A DNA stretch of 64,000 bases from Acidimicrobiaceae bacterium (GTDB taxonomy: Bacteria; Actinomycetota; Acidimicrobiia; Acidimicrobiales; RAAP-2). Below are positions 26,446 to 35,794 of the stretch, piece by piece (position 1 is the first letter of the stretch; every line of letters starts with the position of its first letter). The translations under genes and the position numbers were made by a program. The DNA is taken from assembly GCA_027315005.1 (NCBI GenBank), contig DAHUZT010000088.1, forward strand, positions 1-64,000, in the 5' to 3' direction. Below the pieces are notes generated by a model. The model had not been told where the DNA came from. It searched no databases and worked only from the letters and a program-made list of their open reading frames with translations.

Positions 26446-27204
26446 GTGACGGCGCCGGTCATCCACGTCGAGCAGGCCATGGGAACCGTGTTTTCGTTCA
26501 CGGTCCACCCCGGTGCCGATCTTCGGCCCGAAGTGAACGACGCCATCGGCGCATCGTGTGAACGGCTGCACCATGCCGAAGCACTGTTCAGCACCTGGAT
26601 ACCCGACAGCCCGATGAGCAGCTTCCGTCGAGGTGAGCTGGCCGCGGCGTCGTGCCCGTCGGAGTTCGCCGAAGTCCTCGACCTGTGCACCGAGGCGAGA
26701 CAACGGTCGGGATCATGGTTCGACCCCTGGTCGCTACCCGGCGGGTACGACCCGACCGGGTTGGTCAAGGGATGGGCGATCGAGCGGGCCCTGTCGGTGC
26801 TGATCGATGCTGGTGTGACCTCGGCCATGATCAACGGCGGTGGCGACATCGCCACCTGGGGTCGTCCCGCCTCCGATGCACTGTGGCGAATCGGGATCCG
26901 GCATCCCTGGTCCGAGCAGTCACTTGCGTGCATCATCGAGGTCGAGTCCGCGATCGCGACGTCCGGCACCTACGAACGAGGCCTCCACCTCGTCGATCCG
27001 CACCGGGGGATCCCGGCGGTCGGCGCGGCCTCTGCGTCGGTCACCGGACCCAGCCTGGCATTCGCCGACGCCTATGCGACCGCGCTCGCCGTCGGCGGAG
27101 ACGATGCGTTCGACCTGATCGATGGAGTCGAGGGGTACGACGCCTATCTCATCCGCCCCGATGGATCAGAGCGAGCGAGTCCGGGGATCGCCGTGGTCTC
27201 ATGA
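26446..27204 (+). CDS. apbE: FAD:protein FMN transferase
   Basis: A 252-residue ApbE family protein. It shows MGTVFSFTV at the start, FSTWIPDSPMSSFRRGEL, the GYDPTGLVKGWAIERA block (normally DPS/DPTG.VKGWA), SAMINGGGDIATWG, and the metal-site Asp/Thr region SVTGPSLAFADAYATALAVGG in part. ApbE moves FMN from FAD onto a Thr/Ser of target proteins, usually outside the membrane. I start at GTG 26446 just before the conserved core; the upstream frame is open but unlike the family. No signal peptide is clear. A target protein and its redox partner lie 1-3 kb away. Confidence 0.92.
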   Translation: MTAPVIHVEQAMGTVFSFTVHPGADLRPEVNDAIGASCERLHHAEALFSTWIPDSPMSSFRRGELAAASCPSEFAEVLDLCTEARQRSGSWFDPWSLPGGYDPTGLVKGWAIERALSVLIDAGVTSAMINGGGDIATWGRPASDALWRIGIRHPWSEQSLACIIEVESAIATSGTYERGLHLVDPHRGIPAVGAASASVTGPSLAFADAYATALAVGGDDAFDLIDGVEGYDAYLIRPDGSERASPGIAVVS

Positions 27205-27309
27205 GCCTCGAACCCCGTCGAAGACACTGGATGCGGAGAACGGCCCCGGCGCGCCTGTGGGGACGGCCGAATCCGAGTGTCGGTCGTGCTCGCCCGGCCG
27301 CCCGGCCGC

Positions 27310-28083
27310 TCAGGCAGCAGCCTTGACACCTTTCACGACGGCGGCCTCGTTCACCACCACGGTGCTGTCGACGTCCCCGAAGCCGGCCTTCTCGAAGAGC
27401 TTCATCCAGGCTTCGGGGGTGATGGGTCGCTCGTGTACACGGAACAGGTAGCGCCCCGCGTTCTTGGCGATCCTCCAGTAACCCGGTAGGCCCTTTCGGG
27501 CCATGACTCGGACCTTACCGGCGATGATCTCGCGGTCGCGGGAGGTCGTTCCTCGTCCCAGCATCATGTCGGCCACCACCAGCTGGCCACCAGGTCGCAG
27601 CCATCTGTAGGCCGAACGCACCACCTTCTCCTTGTCGGCGTCGAGCAGATGGTGAAAGGCGTAGTTGGTGACGATCAAGTCGACGCTCTCATCCGGAAGG
27701 TCGAGACGCTCGACAGGACTCACCATGCCCCGGACGGAATCGATCTGCTTCTCCTTGGCGAGCACTTCCATCTGCTGGATCATCGATGGGCTCACGTCGA
27801 CACCAATGACATTGGCTCCAGCTTCGGCCAGGGCCAGGGCCAGCCGACCGGTTCCGCAACCCAGATCCACGCTGTCCATACCCGGCCGGAGGTCGCAGGA
27901 CTCGATGGCCGCAGCCGCCACTTTGACCATGCCGGCGTCGTTGTGCCGATCCCAGCTCGCAGCACGTTCTCCCCACATGCGCCGCTGGGTGCGGATCGCA
28001 ACCCCGGTGCTGAACCGGGACCACCATGAGGGGGACCCCGATGGCACGTCCGGTCCGGACTCTGCGTCGGTCAACGGGTTCAC
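27310..28083 (-). CDS. Class I SAM-dependent methyltransferase
   Basis: A 257-residue methyltransferase. Motif I is VDLGCGTGRLALALAEAG, followed by VIGVDVSPSMIQQ, VDLIVTNYAFHHLLD and WLRPGGQLVVADMMLG. GTG 28083 is preceded by GGAGG at nine bases, so I prefer it to the track start at 28242. The longer frame would encode a Thr-Ala run from a hexamer repeat. The N-terminus has an aromatic, basic stretch (WWSRFSTGVAIRTQRR). Its substrate is unknown; it sits between apbE and the FMN-binding protein gene but need not share their pathway. Confidence 0.88.
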   Translation of the reverse strand: MNPLTDAESGPDVPSGSPSWWSRFSTGVAIRTQRRMWGERAASWDRHNDAGMVKVAAAAIESCDLRPGMDSVDLGCGTGRLALALAEAGANVIGVDVSPSMIQQMEVLAKEKQIDSVRGMVSPVERLDLPDESVDLIVTNYAFHHLLDADKEKVVRSAYRWLRPGGQLVVADMMLGRGTTSRDREIIAGKVRVMARKGLPGYWRIAKNAGRYLFRVHERPITPEAWMKLFEKAGFGDVDSTVVVNEAAVVKGVKAAA

Positions 28084-28104
28084 GGTGTCGGTCCTCCGAG
28101 TCTT

Positions 28105-28150
28105 GGCTGTGGCTGTGGCTGTGGCTGTGGCTGTGGCTGTGGCTGTGGCT
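28105..28150. repeat. Hexamer repeat, GGCTGT x 7.7
   Basis: Seven perfect GGCTGT units and a partial one lie immediately upstream of the Shine-Dalgarno of the methyltransferase gene, inside its probable leader or promoter. Confidence 0.95.
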
Positions 28151-28275
28151 GATGGTTCGAGGACCTGCAATCCACAGGATCCTCGGGCCTGATCTGGTGG
28201 CACCCTGGCACCGTCCAATTGCCCGATGCCCGAATGCAGCATGGTCGGCCCGCCTCCGGGTTCCGGCCCGTTGGT

Positions 28276-28791
28276 TCAGGGTACGTGCAATCTTTGGAGA
28301 GCGGCCTGTAGGGAGGTTACGTACGCCTGTGCAGTGTAGGTCGCTCCCGACACCCCGTTGATGTTGGCGTTCTGGGCCCGCAGGACCTGGGACCGGAGCA
28401 TGGGGATCACCTGGGCGGCGAGCTGCTGCGAGTACTGGTCCGCCGTCTGGAGGTTCTGGACGGAGACGTCGGTGATCTTCTTTCCGCTCACGGTCACCTT
28501 GACCGCAAGAGTGCCGTAGCCGTACTGCTCGTTGGGACCGGTCGCACTCTGCGCGACCGGGGGCGCCGGAGCGGTGGACGTCGGGGTGGTGGATGGAGAC
28601 GTAGTGGAACCTGGCGACGCGGGAGGGGCGGTCGTCGTGGTCGGGCTCGGGGCGGTGGTCGCCGGGCTCTTGGCTTGGACGTGGCTCTTCGGTGCGGCCA
28701 GGACCGGAGACGAGGATGGCGGTGGGTGGTACGTGAGGATTCCGATCATGCCCAGCGCGGTCGCCCCGGCGACCAGTGGCGCGCGTCTCAT
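28276..28791 (-). CDS. Secreted FMN-binding domain protein
   Basis: A 171-residue protein with an N-terminal hydrophobic signal or anchor (about residues 5-24), a Thr/Pro/Ser-rich linker to about residue 90 (TTTTAPPASPGSTTSPS in part), and a C-terminal FMN_bind domain ending NGVSGATYTAQAY. The SGAT-Y threonine near residue 151 is the expected site for covalent FMN attachment by ApbE. It is likely an extracytoplasmic one-electron carrier. It lies 27 bp downstream of the ferric-reductase-like gene, so the two are one operon and probably redox partners. Confidence 0.93.
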   Translation of the reverse strand: MRRAPLVAGATALGMIGILTYHPPPSSSPVLAAPKSHVQAKSPATTAPSPTTTTAPPASPGSTTSPSTTPTSTAPAPPVAQSATGPNEQYGYGTLAVKVTVSGKKITDVSVQNLQTADQYSQQLAAQVIPMLRSQVLRAQNANINGVSGATYTAQAYVTSLQAALQRLHVP

Positions 28792-28818
28792 CTGATGGTC
28801 CTCCCGATCATCGAAATT

Positions 28819-30231
28819 CTAGAACCCGAACACTTCGTAGTGGACCGCCTCAGGCCGCACACCGAGCTGATGTGCGATGGCCACGGCCTGGTGGACGAAC
28901 TGCTCGGGACCGCAGATGTAGACGTCCCGATGCGCGATGTCGGGGACCATGCTCCTGAGCGTAGGGCCGTCGAACCGGACTCTGTTCCGCTCCCCGACGA
29001 CCTCGTGAACCGTTCCCTTTCGGCGACGGGCAAGTTCGGTGATCTCGGAACGGAAGACGAAATCTTCCGGCTTCGATACCCGGACCACCACCTGGGGCGC
29101 CGTCCGCGGAGCGAGATCCTCGAGAAGGGAGCGCAGAGCGGTGAGACCGATCCCACCGGCGATCAGGACCACCGTGCGCTGGCGCTGTCGGTGGCGGGTG
29201 AATGCACCGTAGGGGCCTTCGACCACGATGCGGGTGCCGGGGGTCAAGCGGGCGACAGCCGCAGAGTGGTCACCCACCGTCTTGACCGTCAATCGCAGGT
29301 AGGGAGGCCGCGGAAGTGCAGAGACCGAGTACGGATGCGCCTGCCACCACAGACCCCGGGTCAGGAACCTCCATTCGAAGAATTGGCCGCCGGAGATCGC
29401 CAGCCTCTCCAGATGACGCCCCGAACAGACCACCGATACCACACCGGGTGCCTCGGACCGCACCTCACGTACGACGAGTCGGTAGCGCAGGCTTCGCACC
29501 AGTGGCAACACGAACCGGAATCCGATGACGGAACCTGCAGTGGCCAACCAGGCGAGAGTCCACACCACTCTGGCGAAGGGGTGACCCACGAACGAAGGAC
29601 CGAGCGCCAGGACGTGGGCGAAGGACAGGGCGATGGCCAGGTAGAGATAGAGATGGACGACCCACCAGGTCTCCCTGCGCAAGCGGCTGCGGATGGCACG
29701 AATCGAGGTGATCCCGGCCAAGGCCATCAAACCGAGGCCGACGGTGGCCGCCAGCATGTCCGGGTAGGTGGCCACGAGCGTACCGAGCTCGTGCCAGACG
29801 CCGGCCTTGGCAGACTGCGCATATCCGATGGTGATGAAGATGGCGTGGAGACCGATCAAGGAGAGCGGCCACGGCGCAAGCCGCTTGTGCCAGCGGACCA
29901 GTCCGTCCTGGCCGAGGACATGCTCCACCGCCGGGATGCGGCTGACCAGCAGGACCATCAAGAGGGCGAGGTACGTCCCCACCAAGCCGGTGAGGCTGCC
30001 GATGAAGATGGCCAGGCCTCCCGGTGCCGACAGTTCACTACCCGTCTCGGCACCGACAGCCGACCAGATGGTGAGGACCATGCCAACCACGGCCACGACC
30101 ACCACCGTCGGAAGCACCCACGGGAGCGGGGGTGACGCAGGCCGAGCGCTCGGAGCGGGACGTTTTGCCCTGCGCTTCGATGTCGGCTCCAGCAGAGGAT
30201 CGAACGTCACCGAGGGCATTGGCATCCCCAC
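28819..30231 (-). CDS. Ferric reductase-like transmembrane protein with FNR-type flavin domain
   Basis: A 470-residue protein. Residues ~40-250 form about six to seven helices with paired histidines for haem (RWHKRLAPW, GLHAIFITIG, WWVVHLYLYLAIALSFAHV in part). The C-terminal half is a ferredoxin-NADP reductase fold: HPYSVSALP for FAD binding, VEGPYGAFT, IAGGIGLTALRSLLEDL for NADP, and YICGPEQF. It would pass electrons from cytoplasmic NAD(P)H through FAD and haem across the membrane, here most likely to the FMN-binding protein encoded next to it. Confidence 0.93.
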   Translation of the reverse strand: MGMPMPSVTFDPLLEPTSKRRAKRPAPSARPASPPLPWVLPTVVVVAVVGMVLTIWSAVGAETGSELSAPGGLAIFIGSLTGLVGTYLALLMVLLVSRIPAVEHVLGQDGLVRWHKRLAPWPLSLIGLHAIFITIGYAQSAKAGVWHELGTLVATYPDMLAATVGLGLMALAGITSIRAIRSRLRRETWWVVHLYLYLAIALSFAHVLALGPSFVGHPFARVVWTLAWLATAGSVIGFRFVLPLVRSLRYRLVVREVRSEAPGVVSVVCSGRHLERLAISGGQFFEWRFLTRGLWWQAHPYSVSALPRPPYLRLTVKTVGDHSAAVARLTPGTRIVVEGPYGAFTRHRQRQRTVVLIAGGIGLTALRSLLEDLAPRTAPQVVVRVSKPEDFVFRSEITELARRRKGTVHEVVGERNRVRFDGPTLRSMVPDIAHRDVYICGPEQFVHQAVAIAHQLGVRPEAVHYEVFGF

Positions 30232-30413
30232 GAACGTCGGATGCGAGCTTCATCGGAACCACGGAGCGCCGACGGCGACCGGAGCGCCGGCCAGGGGCCG
30301 GAGTGGGCTTTCAAGGGCGCGATTCCGTAAGGCATCGGGACAACACTGCCATCACGACCTGACGGCCACGTGAAGCGGGCACAATCGGGAAGCCGGCCTG
30401 CAATGATCTGCGC

Positions 30414-31802
30414 ATGCCACACGATCGCGACGTAACCACCGCCAATGCCACCCCTCGGTCATCCGGACGGTCGTCCTCTCGGTCATCGGAGGTACACGAT
30501 ATCGGCGTCGACGCCTACCTTTTCCTCTATCCCCTGGTGCTGATGGAGCTCACCCGTCGGCAGATGACCAACTGCACCGCGCCGGACGACCAGGGCCGGA
30601 GCCCCATGGGTGCCTTCGGCCATGCCCGTGCCTACCCGGCCGCCAGCTCCCGGATGGTGGTGCGACCGAACTTCGACACGCTCTACTCGGTGGCCTGGCT
30701 GGATGTCCGCTCCGAACCAGCGATCGTGCGCCTTCCACCCACGCCCGAACGGTACGTGATCCTGCCGATGATGGACATGTGGACCGATGTGTTCGCGTCG
30801 CCCGGATCACGGACCACCGGAGACGCGGGCGGCCTCTTCGCGGTCACCGCACCGGGCTGGCATGGCGACCTTCCCGATGGGTCGGTACGAATCGATGCCC
30901 CCACTCCCACCGTCTGGATCATCGGACGGACCCAGACAAACGGGCCCGACGACTATCCGAGCGTCCACACCATCCAGGACGGGTTCGAAACAGCACCGCT
31001 GTCGCGATGGGTCGATGCGTCGGCACCGCCCGCCATCGGCCATGTCGACCCGAGTATCGACCAGACCACTCCACCGCTCCGCCAGGTGAACGCGCTCGAT
31101 GCCGGGGAGTTCTTCACCATGGCGGCCGACCTCCTCGCACTCCACCCTGTCCACGCCACCGACTGGTCGATGGTGGCGAGGCTCGAGAGGATCGGGATCG
31201 TACCCGGCGATCGGTTCGATCCCTCATCGCTCGCACCCGAAGATCGACCGGCGATGATGACGGTCCCCGAGGAGGCTCGGCGGATGATGCTCAAACGGGG
31301 TTTGGCATCGGTGACCATCACCGATGGCTGGCAGCTCTCCCTCGACACCATGGGCGTCTACGGCAATTTCTACGCCAAGCGCGCTGCGGTGGCGCTGGCC
31401 GGTCTCGGGGCCTTGCCCCCCGAAGATGCGATCTACCCGAGATTGCTCACCGACAGCGATGGTCAGCCACTCGACGGCGCTCACGACTACCTGCTGCACT
31501 TCGATGCGGACCAGCTTCCACCTGTCGACGCGTTCTGGTCCATCACCATGTACGACGGCGAGGGATTCCAGGCCGCCAACCAGCTGAACCGGTTCGCCCT
31601 CGGTGACCGGGACCCACTGGAGCTCAATGGCGACGGGTCTCTCGACATCGTCCTGCAGCACGAGTCGCCCGGTGACGGCCTCGAGTCCAACTGGCTCCCC
31701 ACGCCGGTGGGCCCGCTCGGCGTGACCCTTCGGCTGTACTCACCCCTCCCGCGACCGGATGGAAGCCCATGGACACCGCCTCCGGTACAACGGGTGCGAT
31801 GA
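30414..31802 (+). CDS. DUF1254/DUF1214 domain-containing protein
   Basis: A 462-residue protein with the two linked domains of this family. N-terminal DUF1254 is seen as DAYLFLYPLVLMELTRRQMTN, in two pieces, then VVRPNFDTLYSVAWLDV and YVILPMMDMWTDVFASPG. C-terminal DUF1214 shows YGNFYAKRAAVALAGLG, HDYLLHFDADQLPPVDAFWSITMYD in part and NGDGSLDIVLQHESPG. Function of the family is not established. There is no signal peptide, although many homologues are secreted. It is divergent from the ferric reductase gene across a 182-bp gap. Confidence 0.92.
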   Translation: MPHDRDVTTANATPRSSGRSSSRSSEVHDIGVDAYLFLYPLVLMELTRRQMTNCTAPDDQGRSPMGAFGHARAYPAASSRMVVRPNFDTLYSVAWLDVRSEPAIVRLPPTPERYVILPMMDMWTDVFASPGSRTTGDAGGLFAVTAPGWHGDLPDGSVRIDAPTPTVWIIGRTQTNGPDDYPSVHTIQDGFETAPLSRWVDASAPPAIGHVDPSIDQTTPPLRQVNALDAGEFFTMAADLLALHPVHATDWSMVARLERIGIVPGDRFDPSSLAPEDRPAMMTVPEEARRMMLKRGLASVTITDGWQLSLDTMGVYGNFYAKRAAVALAGLGALPPEDAIYPRLLTDSDGQPLDGAHDYLLHFDADQLPPVDAFWSITMYDGEGFQAANQLNRFALGDRDPLELNGDGSLDIVLQHESPGDGLESNWLPTPVGPLGVTLRLYSPLPRPDGSPWTPPPVQRVR

Positions 31803-32060
31803 ACGCCTCAGGGTGCAGGTCCGAGTGGCGGGAGGTCACCTGGGGCGAAGCGGTGGGGTGGGCGCGGGGCAGGGAAGGCTCAGGCGGTCCGGGGTGCCGC
31901 GGCCGGTGACGGTGGGTCCTCTAGCATTGGCGAAGTCGATCCCGGAGGACAAGCCGGCATCGAAACGCCACCGATCCGTCGATCCCCGAGCGGCCGCTGA
32001 CCGGCCGCTCACCCGGGATGCGGGTCTGACGAGGCCGGATTCCGAGGAGGCAAGCCGAAC

Positions 32061-33983
32061 GTGGGTCAGGGCGACTGGTGGTCAGCAGCGCTCCGGACCC
32101 TCGCGGCAAGCACTGTGGCCTCCCTGGCCATCGTGCTGACCGGAGGAGCTGCCGTCGTGGTGTCCTCCCCGACCGTGTCGGCCGCGTCGACCGCCTCCGG
32201 GGCGAAGGCGAGTGCGTCGACGACGACGACCACCACCCCCCCGGTGCCGACCTGGATCACCGCCTGGGCCTCACCCACCGACCTCGCCCTCACCAGCCCC
32301 AACGCCATCGCCACCGCCGCGACCGCCCGGGACCTGGTGACCGTGCCCGTCGGGGGAACAGCGCTCAAACTCCGGCTCTCCAACCTGTGGAGCACGGTAC
32401 CCACCACCTTCGTCTCGGTGACCGTCGGGGTCCAGCAGGGAGGGGCTGCCATCGTGCCCGGGACCATCTTGCCGGTGACCTTCGCCGGCGGCAGCCCGAC
32501 CGTGACCGCACCGGCCGGTGGCGACGTCATCAGTGACCCGGTCCCCATGGCCGTTCACGCGGGCGAGGTCCTGGAGGTGAGCATCGCCGTCGCGGCGCCC
32601 TCGTTGGTCAGCCTGCACTACGTGGGCCCGACGACCGCTCCCTACCCGGTCGACTCCTTCGCGACGGCAAACGGAGCGGGTGACCTGGCGGCCGACCCGG
32701 CGGCGACCGGCTTCGTCTTCGGTGACTCTTATACCCGGTGGTTGTCCGCCCTCTTCGTGTCGGGAAGCCCAGCCCAGGGTACCGTCGTCGGCTTCGGGGA
32801 CTCGATCACCGACGGCTTCAACAACGGGGGGGTGAGCTGGGCCAACATCCTCCAGACCCGCATCGCCCAGCTTCCCGCCGATCAGCAGCTCTCCGTGGTC
32901 AAAGAGGCGGTACCCGGCAACACCCTCACCGCGTTCCCCCCCGGCACGAGCTTCGAGCACAAGTCGGGGGGCCTGGCGGGGGTCACCCGGTTCGGTTCCG
33001 ATGCCCTCACCCTGCCGGGCGTACGGGCCATCGTCGTCCTCCTCGGCACCAACGACATCTGGTTCGGAGCCGGTGGTGAGACCGGCGGCCGTCCCATTCC
33101 TTACGGATCCGCGACGCAAATCGTGCAAGGACTTCAGACCCTGATCGGCGAGGCCCATGCCGCCGGTATCAAGATCTTCGGGATCACCCTGCTCCCTAGG
33201 GCCTCTTCGGGCTCCGTGGACCTCGAGCCACCGGAGCTGTGGACGCCGACCGAACAGGACACGCTCACCGCTGTCAACCAGTGGATGCTGACGCCTGGAG
33301 CGGGATTCGACGGAGTCATCAACCTGTCGGCGGTGATGGCCGACGTCTACAACGGGGCCTGCCAGCCCGGCCTTCCGTTCCCCCCGTACTTCACGGCAGA
33401 CAACCTCCACCCGTCCACGGCCGGACAGACGGCGATGGCCAACGCCATCCCAACCACCCTGTTCGGCATCCCCAATGCCCCCCAGGTGCCGCCCTCGGTG
33501 GCCGCTGTTCCCACCCCGAACTGCCCGGGGGCGGCGCTGGCCGAGCAGGTCATGACCGCGTCCGCCACCGCCACCCTTGCCCCGCCCCCCACGACGACCA
33601 CAATTCCCAAGAAGGTGCGCAGACCCGCTCCGGTCCGCCACCCGACCAGGTCCACCGTGTCCACCGTCGACGTGCTCCTCGGATCTGTCGTGGTGCTCGT
33701 CGTGGCATTGGGGGTACTTTTCGCTGCCCGGCGGAGGTCGCGGCGCCGGCGTGCCTGGGAACGGCTCGGACGCCGGTATCGCAGTGACCAGGCGGTCCAC
33801 GCGCGCCGAAGGGTGTCCGTCACTCCCACCGCACCCGGAGTGGGAGAGCGGTCACTCGCGTCGCGTGCTACCGGTCCACCCCGGTCGACTCAAGCCCAGC
33901 CCGACCGGACCGCTCCAGGACCCGTACCGGTCCGGTCGGTGAGCAGTGACGGAAGCAGTGCCCCGCGAAGGGCTCCAGGGTGA
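32061..33983 (+). CDS. Secreted, membrane-anchored SGNH/GDSL hydrolase
   Basis: A 640-residue protein. A signal peptide ends near residue 42 (VSSPTVSAAST). The SGNH hydrolase core has Ser in FGDSITDGF, Gly in KEAVPGNTL, Asn in LLGTNDIWFG, and Asp/His in TADNLHPSTAG. After about residue 490 come Pro/Thr-rich linker, a membrane helix (VLLGSVVVLVVALGVLFAA) and a strongly basic cytoplasmic tail. It resembles the large secreted esterases that trim acyl groups from polysaccharides or lipids. GTG 32061 has GAGGAGG ten bases upstream. There is no LPxTG sorting motif. Confidence 0.92.
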   Translation: MGQGDWWSAALRTLAASTVASLAIVLTGGAAVVVSSPTVSAASTASGAKASASTTTTTTPPVPTWITAWASPTDLALTSPNAIATAATARDLVTVPVGGTALKLRLSNLWSTVPTTFVSVTVGVQQGGAAIVPGTILPVTFAGGSPTVTAPAGGDVISDPVPMAVHAGEVLEVSIAVAAPSLVSLHYVGPTTAPYPVDSFATANGAGDLAADPAATGFVFGDSYTRWLSALFVSGSPAQGTVVGFGDSITDGFNNGGVSWANILQTRIAQLPADQQLSVVKEAVPGNTLTAFPPGTSFEHKSGGLAGVTRFGSDALTLPGVRAIVVLLGTNDIWFGAGGETGGRPIPYGSATQIVQGLQTLIGEAHAAGIKIFGITLLPRASSGSVDLEPPELWTPTEQDTLTAVNQWMLTPGAGFDGVINLSAVMADVYNGACQPGLPFPPYFTADNLHPSTAGQTAMANAIPTTLFGIPNAPQVPPSVAAVPTPNCPGAALAEQVMTASATATLAPPPTTTTIPKKVRRPAPVRHPTRSTVSTVDVLLGSVVVLVVALGVLFAARRRSRRRRAWERLGRRYRSDQAVHARRRVSVTPTAPGVGERSLASRATGPPRSTQAQPDRTAPGPVPVRSVSSDGSSAPRRAPG

Positions 33984-34049
33984 CGCCACCGAAGCCCCGG
34001 GACCAGCAGACCGATCAAGCTTGCCAACCCCCGGGACTCCGGGCGCTAC

Positions 34050-35744
34050 GTGACTGAACGGAGCCTCACGGTCTTCCCTGCCCGGAAGATCATCACCGTG
34101 GAACGAGCGCTGCCGGAAGCTACCGCGGTCGCGGTGAGCGACGGCCGGATCGTCACTGTCGGCACGTTGGATGACCTCGAGCCCTGGCTGGCCCGGATCG
34201 ACCACTCCATCGACAGGAGCTTCGAGGACAAGGTGTTGGTCCCCGGTCTCATCGATCCACACATGCACCCCCTGCTCCCCGCCGTGTTGACCCAGATGCC
34301 CTTCGTGGCCCCCGACCCGTGGTCGCTTCCAACGGGGAGCTTCCCGGGCGCCACCACCCCACGAGACTTCCTCGCGCAGGTGAAGCGGTTGTTCGCATGA
34401 CACGACCCGAATCCGTCCGACGCCGGCGGATCGGGACGACCCTTCTTCGTATTCGGCTATCAGCCGCACTTCCATGGTGAGCTGTCGCGAGGGGTGTTGG
34501 ATGACGAGATCTCGGCCACGCTTCCCGTCGTCTTGTGGCACCGGTCGTTCCATGCCATCACCGCAAATTCCCCGGCCCTCGACTGGCTCGGCGTCACCGA
34601 GATCGGCCAGGTGGACGAGGCCATCCGCCATCAGGTCGACATCGGAGCCGGGCACTTCTTCGAAGGCGGGCTGTCCGCAGTCTTCGGGAGGATCGGCGGC
34701 TACTTCTTCGAGCCCTCACGTCTCAGCAGGGGGTTCGCGAACCTGATCGAGATGGTGCATGCCGGCGGGATCACCACCATCGCAGACATGGGAACCGGCC
34801 TGTTCATGGACACGGCCACCGAAGCCGCCCGGATCCACCAGGCGTTGGGTGAGGACTCGGTGCCGTTCCGCACGATGCTGACCCCGATCTGCACGGCCTT
34901 CGCAGGCTCGACGCCCGAAGATGCGTTGGCGATCTGCGACAGCTTGCACGAGACGAACACGGAGAAGGTCTTCTTCGATCGCCACTTCAAGCTCATGGCC
35001 GACGGGGCCTTCTTCAGCCAGACCTTCCAGCTGAGCGAGCCCGGCTACATCGACGGCCATGAAGGTGAATGGGTGCAGCCCACCGAGTCGACCGACCTCT
35101 TCGCCGACGTCTTCTGGCGAGCCGGCTACCAGATCCACATCCACTGCAACGGTGACCGAGGCGCCCGTTACTCGATCGACCTCCTGAAGCGACTGCTGAA
35201 TGCCCATCCTCGGGTCGATCATCGATTCACGATGGAACACTGGGGCTATTCGACCGAGGATCAGAACCGGCAGCTCGCCACCCTCGGGGCCGTGGTGTCC
35301 GGCCAGCCGAACTACATCTATGTGCTGGGTGACAAGTACGCCGCGTTCGGGCTCGGCACCGACCGTGCCCATCAGATGTGCCGGTTCGGCTCCCTCGTCG
35401 CGTTAGGTGTCCCCTTGGCGTTGCACTCCGACTGTGCGATGGCGCCGCTCGAACCGTTGAGATTGGCTTGGATCGCAGCAAACAGGCGGACGATCGCCGG
35501 AACCGAGCTTGCCCCCGCCGAGCGGCTCAACCTCGATCAGGCACTGCGGGCAGTCACCATCGACGCGGCATGGATACTCGGGTTGGAGGATGAGGTCGGC
35601 TCGATCAGGGCGGGCAAGAAAGCCGATTTCACCGTTCTCGAGAAGGACCCCTACGAGGTCGGGGTGGAAGGCCTGGCGGACATCCCCGTCTGGGGAACCG
35701 TGTTCGAAGGCCGTCCCGCTCCGTCGATCCGCGAACCCGACTGA
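34050..35744 (+). pseudogene. YtcJ-like amidohydrolase interrupted by one in-frame TGA
   Basis: The same reading frame runs from GTG 34050 to 35744 and is broken only by TGA at codon 117 (34398-34400). Before it: LVPGLIDPHMHPLL with the metal HxH. After it: FGYQPHFHGELSRGVLDDEI, VVLWHRSFHAITANSPAL, HIHCNGDRGARYS, HRFTMEHWG and ALHSDCAMAPLEPL, all expected for amidohydrolase-3 family metal-dependent hydrolases (cytoplasmic amide or N-acyl hydrolysis). The ORF track splits it in two. Either a recent nonsense mutation (CGA to TGA is likely), a read-through gene or a sequence error. Confidence 0.85.
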
Positions 35745-35794
35745 CCGGCGAAGAGCCGTGGGCCCGACCAGGGCCGGTCTGCCCATACGGCTCG

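Noticed and set aside
34398-34400. TGA as selenocysteine
   Set aside because: It lies in a poorly conserved linker, no homologue Cys is expected there, and I see no clear SECIS-like stem directly downstream. A nonsense mutation or error is simpler.
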